From Batillaria attramentaria (taxonomy: Eukaryota; Mollusca; Gastropoda; Batillariidae), in contig JACVVK020000147.1 of assembly GCA_018292915.2 (NCBI GenBank), positions 855,001 to 919,000 of the forward strand: DNA of 64,000 nucleotides, read 5' to 3'. The notes under the pieces were generated by a model. The model did no database searches, was not told the origin of the DNA, and was given only the letters and a program-made list of their open reading frames with translations. Positions 45,053-55,112 of this stretch are shown here, piece by piece. The translations under genes were made by a program, and so were the position numbers. The first letter of the stretch is position 1. Each line of letters opens with the position of its first letter.

Positions 45053-45670
45053 TAGCAGTGTCTGACATCGTACCATGTGAACACCTGCACAGTGACAGCA
45101 TCGCACAAGCTGGCGCCGAGCCAACAGAAGGGTACACGCGACGAGAATATAACAAGGAGTCAGCCAGTGTGGCGGGACGGTTAACCGCTAAGTAGGAGAA
45201 ATTGATTTTTCGCCGGTAAGCACAGTCAGTATAGGCGGCATTGTATCGCATTGAGAGCTGTACCAATCATTATTTCGAGTGTAGAAGCGCACTGACAAGT
45301 GAAACTCAAACTTCCCAAAACATAGGTTGGCTTCAGTGAAGCCTCGTAAACATGGAACATAAACGTTTAAACGGGTTCATTCCATCTTTGCTAAGCCAGC
45401 TTATATTTTGGAACAGTTTCACTCGTGAGTGCGCCTGTACGCTCGAAATACTCTTATCTTGATGATTAGTACAGCTCTTAATGCGATACAATATTGTTTA
45501 CATTTTGCGCACACGGTCCAACATTCAAATTCTACGACTGTTTCTACACTGCTGGTGCGCTCAGTGTGGTCGCCGCTGCATCGAGTACGCTTCTGTTGGC
45601 TCAGTGCCAGCATTACAGACGCTGTCACTGTGAAGTGTCAAAGTGGTGTGATGATAGATACCACGAAAAC
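45053..45670. repeat. Foldback element with about 250-bp inverted arms
   Basis: The left arm (45053-45340) and right arm (45395-45670) are reverse complements at roughly 70 percent by eye. Shared words include GAGCCAACAGAAG, ATTGTATCGCATT and CTGTACTAATCAT. The right end (inverted GGTATCTATCATCACACCAC) resembles the 23-bp repeat next to the LTR element. Confidence 0.65.
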
Positions 45671-46492
45671 AGCTCAGAACGCTCTCCGAGCATGCAAATG
45701 TTAGCATTTGCCCCTTTAAACTCCAGAGATTCTGTTCAAACTTTCGAACGTGATAATTGAATTGAGGCTTCGCGTGCAGATGGCAAGACAAACAACAGTT
45801 TAGTGACAACAACAATTTTAATGATCGGGGATAGTTTCTTGAAGAGACATCTGGCAAATTCACAGCAATCAAACACTCATTAAGCACGTCAGTGCGAGTG
45901 TGTGCGGTTCGATTTCTTTCCTTCCGACAAAATGAAACAGACACGCGGAAATATGAAGTGTACTATTACCCTGTGTAAAGAATGATGATCACAAACACCT
46001 TGTTAACAAAGAAGGCCGTGAAACGATATTAATTATCCAATTATTAATTGGAGTTTTTTTTTTTCAATAGGTGGAAGAAGGTATTTTTAGGAATCTTCCG
46101 GACACCCTTGTGCTCTGAAGGAGTTCAGTCGTTAAACAGTACATTAGTAGACATACATTTTGAAAAGAGAGGACACTGTTTGTCTTGTTATTTGTCTTGT
46201 CTTATGGTGTCTCCTTATACGTGTAGTGTGTCACATTTTATCTTGACATACTTTTCCAGGTGATAATTATTTCTTTGCTTTTAATAAAATGAAGCGCCTA
46301 TTATTATGTCAGTTTTTGGAAGAGTTTGTAGACGTGATGTAGGAAATATTTTACGAATTCACAGCAGTCGAACTCTCGAGTGTGAGTGCAGTCGAGACCA
46401 CACCCACAAATAAAAATTATATAATTATATGTTCTGATTGAAATGTAAACAGAAAATAGGACTCTGTTGCAAACGGGGAAAAAAGTAGTGTG

Positions 46493-46540
<48 letters not shown>

Positions 46541-46818
46541 TGTCGTATTTCTCTGTGCCGAGGAATGTTTTTCAAGTGTGCCCAGCTTTTGATTTGCTCA
46601 ACATCCTGCCACCACCGCCCCCACCGACCCACACACACATCCCCCACCCCTCAATCCCTTTCGGCCCCTCACCCATCCCAGCTCCTTCACGCCCCCCCCC
46701 CCCACCCCCCACCCCGACCACCTGATATCTTTTAAACAGCAGGGAAGCTATTTAGCGATCAATCATTGTGTATCCGCTAGCTACAGAGACAGTTGCTAAA
46801 AAAATACATTCACGCCCG
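45671..46818. other. Upstream region of the GPCR gene: no gene seen
   Basis: AT-rich stretch with a (GTGC)n run at 46489-46541 and a C-rich stretch at 46610-46730. No core promoter motif for the GPCR gene could be identified. Confidence 0.45.
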
Positions 46819-48781
46819 ATGCCGGCGATGTCTGGTAACGCCTCAAGTATGTCCGGAGCGGCATCGTCTGTCAGCTCGTATTCCGCCTTGATCTTGGGTG
46901 ATGGTAGTGGGTCCAGCACACCTCCTTCAGGTTTGTCGAGATTGTGTTTATAGTGATAATGATTATGATGATGATGATGGCGGCGACGAAGCTTAGTAAA
47001 GATGGATTATGAACGTTCGCGAAGCCTGGTAAAGGTGGAATATGAACGTTCGGCGCAGCCTTGAAGACATGGAATATGAACGTTCGATGAAACCTTCTAA
47101 ACATGGAATAATTATGAACTTTCAGCTAAGCCTAGTGAAGATGGAGTATGAGCGTTCGGTGAAGCCTAGTGATGATGGAGTATGAGCGTTCGGTGAAACC
47201 TAGTGAAGATGGAGTATGAGCGTTCGGTGAAACCTAGTGAAGATGGAATATGAGCGTTCGGTGAAGCCTAGTGATGATGGAGTATGAGCGTTCGGTGAAA
47301 CCTAGTGAAGATGGAGTATGAGCGTTCGGTGAAACCTAGTGAAGATGGAGTATGAGCGTTCGGTGAAACCTAGTGAAGATGGAATATGAGCGTTCGGTGA
47401 AGCCTAGTGATGATGGAGTATGAGCGTTCGGTGAAACCTAGTGAAGATGGAATATGAGCGTTCGGTGAAGCCTAGTGATGATGGAGTATGAGCGTTCGTG
47501 GAAACCTAGTAAAGATGGAGTATGAGCGTTCGGTGAAGCCTAGTTATAATGGAGTATGAGCGTTCGGTGAAGCCTGGTGAAGATGGAGTATGAGCATTCG
47601 GTGAAGCCTAGTAAAGATGGAGTGTGAGCGTTTGGTGAAGCCCAGTGAAGATGGAGTATGAGCGTTCGGTGAAGCCTAGTGAAGATGGAATATGAAGCCT
47701 AGTGAAGATGGAATATGAGCGTTCGGTGAAGCCTAGTGAAGATGGAATATGAGCGTTCGGTGAAACCTAGTGAAGATGGAGTATAAGCGTTCGGTGAAGC
47801 CTAGTGAATATGGAATATGGGCGCTTGGTGAAGCTGTATAAACTTGAATCTGAGCTTTAAACATTTTACACGTAACAGAGCGGAATAACTGCCCTGTAGA
47901 TTTGTCATTTTGGTTATTCACATATTGTCTTCACTCTATTTCTTTTTAATTTTATTTTAATTATTGATTTTTTCCCCTCTGTGACAAGGTTCTGGTGGTG
48001 GGGACAATCTCCCGGGACTAGTTAGCGACGCTACACTGGAGACTGCCCAGATTGTGGTGAATGTCGGGATACTTCCGGTGCTCGTGCTGTGCGGCTTTAC
48101 AGGCAACGTCATCAACATGGCGGTGTTTCTGCGCCAGGGTCTGAGTGACCGTATCAACCTATGTCTTTTTAGGTTTGTAAACGAGATATAAAATAATTGT
48201 AATCTTCCATACCCGATTTTGCAAAACTGCTATGAGAAAAATAAAGCCATCACCGCTGTCAGGGTCTGTGTGGCCATACTGTTATCAACCTGTGTCGTTT
48301 TAGGTAAACATGAGAAATAATTGTTAACTCCTCCACATGCAAAACCGCAACAACAACAACAATAGATAAATAAATAAACATAAGGTCATCCCTGCTTTAA
48401 TGTTGTTGTTGTTGTTGTTGTGTTTTTTTAAACGTTGATACCAGATTATTGATACAATTGTGTGGACTACATTATTCAAAAACATTGATATTACACACAA
48501 AGTTTCCGTACAGGGGATTCCATGATAAGAACTGTACGGAATATGATTGAGCGAATATGGTTGGAATAAAACGTTGAGCTTTCACCTTGATATGCCGATG
48601 TATTGATGTTGTCTGTGTTATCATTTTCTCTTATGTGATTTTTTTTCCTTTCCAGTCTGGCACTGAGTGACACAGGTTTCAGTCTGTTCCATTTTTCGTC
48701 TCGGAGCATCTCCCGAATGTTGTCACTCGTCAACCCTCCGCTTGGAGAATACTGGCTGGTAACATTTCTTAATATGTTTCA

Positions 48782-48814
<33 letters not shown>

Positions 48815-48823
48815 GTACTTACG

Positions 48824-48873
<50 letters not shown>

Positions 48874-51200
48874 GGCCCATGGCTCCAAGTGGAGCATAGG
48901 CCATCGACGACCCTTCGCCATCGCACTCTGTTCTGGGCTACTCTTGCCACTCCAGTCCAGCTGGTCCCCTGCTTATATAGCTCTGCCTCAGTGTCCCGCC
49001 TCCAGCTGTTGCGAGACCGGCCTCTCTTCCTTTTCCGCTGTGGGTTTCATGTCAGGGCTTGGCGTGTGGTGCTGGATGCTGGCTTCCTGAGGGTGTGTCC
49101 AATCCAGCCCCACTTCCTCCGCAGGATCAGCTTGGCCGCTGGTTCCTGTTTCAGTTTTCTAGTCACACCAAATTAAATGCAGGTATATTCCCTCTCAGAA
49201 ATGAAACATACAGCCTATACTCAAGGCAGGTCTTCATTTTGGAAGAACACAGCTGACCGAGCCGGCGCTTCCCACCTCGTGATTGTAACACGGGTGCTGC
49301 TGCCCGGTGTGGGAGAGAGTGCGTGTGATTTACGAGAGCGTGCGTGTTCGGTGCGTGGTGCTCTGAGTCAAGCATAGGGGTAAGGGCTCAGTCAGACGGG
49401 CGACTTTGCACGCTTATCAGCGGGGGAAAAAAAGGAAGTTAACAATGGTACAATGGCCAAAAAAATTGATGTGTTCAATTTCCAATACTTAGGATTAATA
49501 TTCAATTATAACAATAAATTTAAAGTCGCTCAAAAACAGTTGTATCAGAAGGCATCTCGCGCAATGTTTCTGCTTCTAAAAAGGTGCAAAAAGCTTTTTT
49601 ACCTACAGACATTCAGTCAGACTTGTTTGATAGATTAGTTTTTCCAGTTTTACTCTACGGTAGTGAAGTATGGTGTCCTGAAATGACAAATCTTGCTTCG
49701 AAATTACAGCCAAATGTGGCCAACCGGGCAGTCTGACTGGATTGAATAAGTGTTCAGCTGGACTGTACAGTTAGGGTAGCTATCTCCATCCCCCATAACC
49801 TGCCCCTTAGGGCCGTCTGCACTCACCTCGTCGTGGCTAACCAGCTAACCAACCAACCAATCTTATTTACATCTACAGCCCCGCAGTCTCATGTTCATCG
49901 GCGTTTACCTTGGCTTTTTCAACGTATCAAATTGTATGACGCTAATCATTTCCCTGGAACGCTGCATCTGTGTCACGTTCCCTCTACACGCAAAACGACT
50001 GCTGTCGGCAAGGTAAGGGGTCTGTGTCTGTCTACAAACCTAAATCTGCATTCTGCAAATTCAAGAACAGCACATTCTGTCCTCTTGTTTATTTTTCTTG
50101 AAGGGTAAGGGCACCAGTGGAGAAATGGCCTGCTTTGGAAATGTTCAGCCCACCAAATTTGAAAAATAAATGCAATACTAAATTCCGAATTTTAAATAGC
50201 TGAGCTGACCCTTCACACCACGTGATTGTAACGTGTTTATGTCCAGTGTGTGAGAGAATGCGTGTGATTCACATGAACGTGCGTGTTGGGTTCAGTTCGC
50301 CTCGCTTTGAGCCGATTCATGAAAATTTAATTGGGTAAAGCGCCTATACAATACTAATTATTATTATTATTGAAATATAAAATACTGGCACTAATTTGTA
50401 TTATCTTTTCACAGCCCCAGCCTGACCACCCCAGCTATATGATAAGACAGGTGAAAAAGAAGAAGCCACCGCGCACCAGCAGGAGCCACTTCAAGCCACT
50501 ATCACGCAAGGCGTGGGCCTTCCCCGGTAGGCCCTAGACCGCTGCAGATTACATGATAGTGGCTTGAAGTGGCTTCTAGTGATCTGAAGATTTCAAGTAA
50601 AATTGCGATTTTGCATGGGCTCTTCAGAATTCAATTCCAGCTCCAAACAACTTTATTGCTGGACTAGTAAAAAATAAATAAATAAATAAATAAAATGGGA
50701 TCGTTGGTTCTTTCTGTGCAGGCAAATGGCGATCATCATCATAGCAGTGTACACATTTTGCCTTTTCGGCACCGGGTTTGGGAGCTTCAAGTACTACCCA
50801 CAGGCCTATATAGACCCAGTTACAAACGCAACCCGCTACCGTATCGCTCTCACGGACTTCTACGTCAACAACCGGCGTTTCGTGAACACTGTCTTCGAGA
50901 TCATCTGCAACGCTACCATCCAGACAGTCTCACTTGTGGTTGTCGTAAGCGCCACCACCATCATCGCTGTGCGCATGCGCTCTGTGTTGGCATGGCGACG
51001 GGAAACGGCACAAGTTAGAAAACTATTTAGTTTTTGTCTTTATTCGTTGGTTGTTCTTGTTGTTGTTGCCGTCTTCGAGACTGGAGCGTTTGTATGAGCG
51101 TGTTTGCGGGTCCTGTCAGGATAATTTGATTATTCAAGTTGTTGTGAAGATTCAGCAGGGAGTTAACAATTGTCGATAATTTACTTTGCCTGCGTGCCTG

Positions 51201-51231
<31 letters not shown>

Positions 51232-51962
51232 ATGAGAACAAGCACTCCACTTCCTCCATCTTGGACTAAGAGGCCTCGACTAGAAGAGACCTCGTTTAAA
51301 CCAGTCAGTGGTAATGTGTCTCAGGTAGTGGGGTGGGTGGGTGGGTGTTTGGGGGTTTAACGTCTTTTTCCACCACATAGGGTGATATCAAAGACGGGGC
51401 AACGATGAAAAAGCCAGCACAAATATTTGGCCCCAGCCGGGATCGAACTCATGACCCGAGCATTAGAAGTCCAACGCTCTACCATTCGACCACCCCGGCT
51501 CCCCGTCTCAGGTAGTGCCCTTAGTTCTTTGTTTTGGTTTTGTTTTGTTTTGCTTTTGTTTTATATTTGGTACTGGTTGTTGTTGTTGTTTTGTTGTCGT
51601 TTTCTTTTGTTTTGTTTTGCTTTTGTCGTTTTTGTTGGAGCCGGGGTGGCCGAATGGTAGAGCGTTGGACTTCTAATGCTCGGGTCGTGAGTTCGTATCC
51701 CGGCTGGGGCCAAATATTTGTGCTGGCTTTTTCATCGTTGCCCCGTCTTTGACTGATATCACCCGTATGTGGTGGAAAAGGACGTTAAATCCCCAAACAC
51801 CCCCCCACCCACCCTTTGTCGTTTCTGCTGTTTTTGGCAAGGTTACAAACGGGTTGTAGTTCTGTTACATGGCCATTCATGGAAGTGTCGAGACTAGAGT
51901 GCTTGAATGAAAGTGCTAGTGTTTGTGTGTATTCAGGTGTGCATGTGTCTGCGTGTGGGAAG

Positions 51963-51996
<34 letters not shown>

Positions 51997-52454
51997 CGGC
52001 GAGGGTGTTGGTGTTGATGTTGCTGTTGTTTGTCTGTAGTTTAAAGCATATTTTCTCTCTGCATTTTACCCAGCCGGGCGGAGGAGCCCAATCGGCCTCA
52101 TCAGCGGAGAATCAACGCGAGACTGCAGTCACCCGGATGTTGCTGGTCGTGTGTATGGTCTACTGCACGTGCACCACACCCTCTGCCGTTCAAGCTCTCA
52201 CCCGCAACTTTGTGGCCGATTACATAGGGGGCGGTCGCTATAGCAACTTGTTCTATCTGACCCTGACCTTCACGTATTTTCTGTCTACCGTCAACTGTTC
52301 CGTTAACTTTATCATTTACTACACGATGAGCACGCGCTACAGGGAAACGTTGCACGAGATGCTGGGTCTCGGCAAGAAAGGTGCAGGAGATGTAAACAAG
52401 AAGGCCGGCGGTAAAACCAGTGCTACTACGCTCTCATCGCTTTCTTCCGCGTAA
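46819..52454 (+). CDS. Rhodopsin-like (class A) G-protein-coupled receptor
   Basis: Six exons: 46819-46930, 47989-48172, 48656-48758, 49879-50012, 50722-51013 and 52074-52454. The phases are 1-2-0-2-0 and the sum is 1,206 nt (401 aa). The N-terminus (about 55 aa) is Ser/Gly-rich with an NAS glycosylation site. TM1 carries GFTGNVINMAVF, followed by the loop LSDRINLCLF and TM2 LALSDTGFSLF. TM3 ends SLERCICVTFPLHAKRLL, the equivalent of DRY. TM5 is in the fifth exon (IQTVSLVVVVSATTIIAV). TM6 is LLVVCMVYCTCTTPSAV and TM7 ends VNCSVNFIIYYTMS, replacing NPxxY. The pattern resembles the peptide/chemosensory-like receptors expanded in gastropods; the ligand is unknown. The donor of exon 5 (GTTAGA) is weak but fits. 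Confidence 0.85.
46965..47860. repeat. 34-bp minisatellite in GPCR intron 1
   Basis: About 25 units of GATGGAGTATGAGCGTTCGG plus TGAARCCTAGTGAA, drifting at both edges. It fills most of intron 1. Confidence 0.93.
48778..48874. repeat. (TTAC)n microsatellite
   Basis: About 23 TTAC repeats just after the donor of GPCR exon 3. Confidence 0.95.
48873..49160. repeat. LINE-like 3' repeat (first copy)
   Basis: CCATGGCTCCAAGTGGAGCA and the following about 90 bases recur at 57422-57535. The segment around 49085 (TCCAATCCAGCCCCACTTCC) is reminiscent of RTE-type LINE 3' ends. Only an untranslatable piece is present. Confidence 0.5.
49160..49400 (+). repeat. SINE family B, 3' half
   Basis: Degenerate family body with CACACCAAATTAAATGCA and GTGTGGGAGAGAGTGCGTGT, in GPCR intron 3. 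Confidence 0.6.
49450..49710 (+). pseudogene. Non-LTR reverse transcriptase fragment
   Basis: FNFQYLGLIFNYNNKF is the usual FKYLG motif after the RT palm, followed by QKASRAMFLLLKRC. After a frame change near 49590, the sequence continues towards VLLYGSEVWCPE. It is short, frameshifted and in GPCR intron 3. Confidence 0.7.
50137..50375 (+). repeat. SINE family B, 3' half
   Basis: Body from TTTGGAAATGTTCAGCCCAC to the tail GGGTAAAGCGCCTATACAAT and an (ATT)n run, in GPCR intron 4. Confidence 0.8.
50415..50640. repeat. Hairpin MITE copy 3 (inverted)
   Basis: Arms GCCACTTCAAGCCACTATCA and GATAGTGGCTTGAAGTGGC flank a short GC-rich centre. This is the best-preserved hairpin of the three copies. 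Confidence 0.75.
51340..51503 (-). repeat. SINE family A copy in GPCR intron 5
   Basis: Complete inverted copy, from GGGTTTAACGTCTTTTTCCA to the CCATTCGACCACCCCGGCTC head. Confidence 0.85.
51638..51803 (+). repeat. SINE family A copy in GPCR intron 5
   Basis: Complete forward copy, head GGAGCCGGGGTGGCCGAATG, tail GTGGAAAAGGACGTTAAATC. With the preceding copy it forms an inverted pair separated by about 135 bases. Confidence 0.88.
51965..51993. repeat. Poly-G tract
   Basis: Run of about 29 G in GPCR intron 5, about 80 bases before the last exon; likely a difficult spot for sequencing. Confidence 0.95.
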
Positions 52455-53560
52455 AAGAAGGCGGGGAAAAAAAAACAACTAGTGCTACTACGTTTTTGTC
52501 GCTTTCTTCTATGTTAGGAAAAGGCGCCATTATGTCCTGTATATGTTTGTTTTGGGTTTCGTTTTTGGTTTGTTTGTTTGTTTGTGGCCTTTTTTGTTTA
52601 ATTTTTTTTGTGCTTTTTGCACTTAATAGTCAATTAAAAGAAGTAAATGTTCAAAAGTCAAGTGTAGGACTTGAGGTAAGTGTTAGTGAAAATCGGAACT
52701 TTCTTTTCCTCATCAGAACTCTTTTAGCAACTTTGCTTAGAAATTCACCAATGAAATATACGAATGTGTTAGAATACATGTGATTAAACGAAGAATGCAG
52801 GAATTTGTTTAAAAAAAAAAAAGATTTTTTTTGTGTCCAAGAATGTGGTAATGTGGAGGGGGGTGAGGAAGGTGGGAGGGGGAGAGGGACGCCTTGCTTT
52901 GAAGGTGTACGCGGAGAACGGAGATTTACGATGAGAAAGCATACAAACGGTTGGCGATTGTGATAAAATAGCAGTTCCTCTGTTCAGCAGTTTATCCTGT
53001 TTTATACAAAAACAACAACAACAACAACAAACAAACAAACAAATGGTTTTCTACAGAAATATCGACAATCCCTTTTTTCTACGGCACACCACCGGTTTGT
53101 CGCCAACCATATATGCCTCCTCATCTTAAATCTCCGTTCTCCTCGTACATCATCAAATCACGTGGTTCACCCCCGTGGTCTGTGTCGAGGTCTGTCTTGT
53201 CGTCTCTGACTGCACGCGTGGTGCGTGGAAGTGGACACGTGTTGTGAGGTCGTCTTATCTCTCACATCCTCAAACTCTACACTCAAGTGTAATTTTTGTG
53301 CACATAGGATCTGGGTATTTCTGGAAACCTGTACACTTCGGCAGTCCGTGATACTGACCTAGTAGTCGGGTTCAGCGAGGTCTTCAACTTGCGCGCGGTC
53401 ATTCAACTGAGACCTGCGGGCGATGATTTGGGGGTACATGTAGTAACAAAACAGCATTGCCATTTTCCTTTGCACATTCAAAGACTCAAGTGTTTCAATG
53501 GTAAGCCATACAAGGTTTTCCTGGATCCCGTGACCTGTCTTTGAGCGTAGCATTAAACGC
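52455..53560. other. 3' flank of the GPCR gene: no gene seen
   Basis: T-rich stretch with an ATTAAA at about 52633-52638 as the only candidate polyadenylation signal, then AT/GC mixed sequence without ORFs of note. Confidence 0.45.
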
Positions 53561-53571
53561 TCTTAGGGTGG

Positions 53572-53735
53572 GTGGGTGTTTGGGAGTTTAACGTCCTTTT
53601 CCATCACATACGGGTGAAATCAACGACGGGGCAGCGAGAAAAAGGCCAGCACAAATATTTGGCCCCAGCCGGGATTCGAACTCACGAACCGAGCATTGAA
53701 AGTCCAACACTCTACCATTCGGCCACCCCGGCTCC
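53572..53735 (-). repeat. SINE family A copy
   Basis: Inverted complete copy with CCATTCGGCCACCCCGGCTC at its head. Confidence 0.85.
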
Positions 53736-53794
53736 TCTCAAACGCTACTACAGTGTATGACCTAGAGAAAACAGTACACACTTTAGAAGTCTTT

Positions 53795-54350
53795 GTATGT
53801 GTCCTGCATTCAGGACAGTGTATGTGTCCTGCATTCAGGACAGTGGATGTGGCCTACAATCAGGACAGTGTATGTGTCCTGCATTCAGGACAGTGTATGT
53901 GTCCTGCATTCAGGACAGTGTATGTGTCCTACATACAGGACAGTGTATGTGTCCTGCATTCAGGACAGTGTATGTGTCCTGCATTCAGGACAGTGTATGT
54001 GTCCTGCATTCAGGACAGCGTATGTGTCCTGCGTTCAGAACAGAGTATGTGTCCTACATTCAGGACAGTGTATGCGTCCTACATAGATTCAGTGTGTGCG
54101 TCCTGCATTTAGGACAGCGTGTGTGTTTTGCGTTTAGGACAAGGCATGCGTCCTGCGTTCAGGACAGCGTGTGTGTCCAACTCTGAGGAAAGTGTCTGTG
54201 TCCTACATTCAGGACATTGTCCTAGATTCAGGACAGTGTGTGTGTCCTCTATTCAGGACAGTTTGTGCGTCCTACATTGATCACAGTGTGTGCGTCCTGC
54301 ATTTAGGACAGTGTATGGGTCCGACATTCAGGACAGTCTGGGGTCCCTCG
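53795..54350. repeat. 25-bp minisatellite with a palindromic core
   Basis: About 22 units of CCTGCATTCAGGACAGTGTA plus TGTGT. The TCCTG-CATT-CAGGA core is a near-perfect palindrome. Because 25 is not a multiple of three, all three forward frames stay open for long stretches. Confidence 0.92.
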
Positions 54351-54407
54351 GCTGAAACATCTCTTCTGGAGCTGATAAGAACACACTCTTTCAGGCAACA
54401 CGTTCGC

Positions 54408-54470
54408 TGTGGATCCTTACGTGGTGGAAAAGGACGTTACACTCCCAAACACCCACCCCACCCACCCTCG
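54408..54470 (+). repeat. SINE family A, tail fragment
   Basis: Tail motif GTGGTGGAAAAGGACGTTAC only. Confidence 0.65.
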
Positions 54471-54556
54471 CTGCAGATCTCCAAGTATTCAAATGAAGAA
54501 CTCAACTGCATGACACCCATCCATGTATTGACCGAGGTCACGTTCGCTTAACTTCA

Positions 54557-54722
54557 CAGGGGAGCCGGGATAGCCGAATGGTAGAGCGCTGGACTCTCAG
54601 TGCTCGGGTCGTGGGTTCGAATCCCGGCTGGGTCCAAATATTTGTGCTGGCCTTTTTCTCGTTGCCCAGCCTTTGATATCTCCCTTACGTGATGGAAAAG
54701 GGCGTTAAACTCCCAAACATCC
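54557..54722 (+). repeat. SINE family A copy
   Basis: Complete copy: A box TAGCCGAATGGTAGAGCGCT, B box GGTTCGAATCC, tail GGAAAAGGGCGTTAAACTCC, followed by C-rich and CACG repeats. Confidence 0.87.
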
Positions 54723-55032
54723 CCCCCCCCCCACACACACACACACGCACGCACGCACGCAGGCGACGCAGTTGATCGCAATAATCCTCTTTCCCCGCTT
54801 TGTGGGCAGGGGCTTATCATCAAGAGGAAGGAGGGGTTGTTTGATTCCGATTGTGTGCCCTGCTGGTTCAAAAAGTGCAAGAACATTACTGATTGTGACT
54901 GTGTCCCTCTGAAAATATGCTTGCATCGCAATACTAAGTATGCTATTTTGGGGAGCAGTTTTGATTGTTCTCGGATGGGAATACAGCAGATGGACATAGG
55001 CGCTTAGAGAATGCTCCACCTTCTTCTGAAGT

Positions 55033-55040
55033 TATAAAAA
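55033..55040 (+). promoter_or_regulatory. TATA box of the EF-hand gene
   Basis: TATAAAAA lies 73-80 bases before the start codon, a fitting distance for a short 5' UTR. Confidence 0.65.
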
Positions 55041-55112
55041 GACGGCGTGATGCTCTCCTACCGCACGCTACTCATTTCTCGTAAGCCAAGACACTGTGGT
55101 CTGCTACTTAGA

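Noticed and set aside
51638..51720. tRNA gene
   Set aside because: A and B boxes are present, but the cloverleaf is imperfect and the same body and tail recur at many sites, so it is a SINE head.
52784..53038. Minus-strand 84-codon frame after the GPCR
   Set aside because: Starts in a CAA-type microsatellite and has no recognisable domain.
53797..54350. Possible CRISPR array
   Set aside because: The units are contiguous with no unique spacers and the host is a eukaryote; it is a minisatellite.
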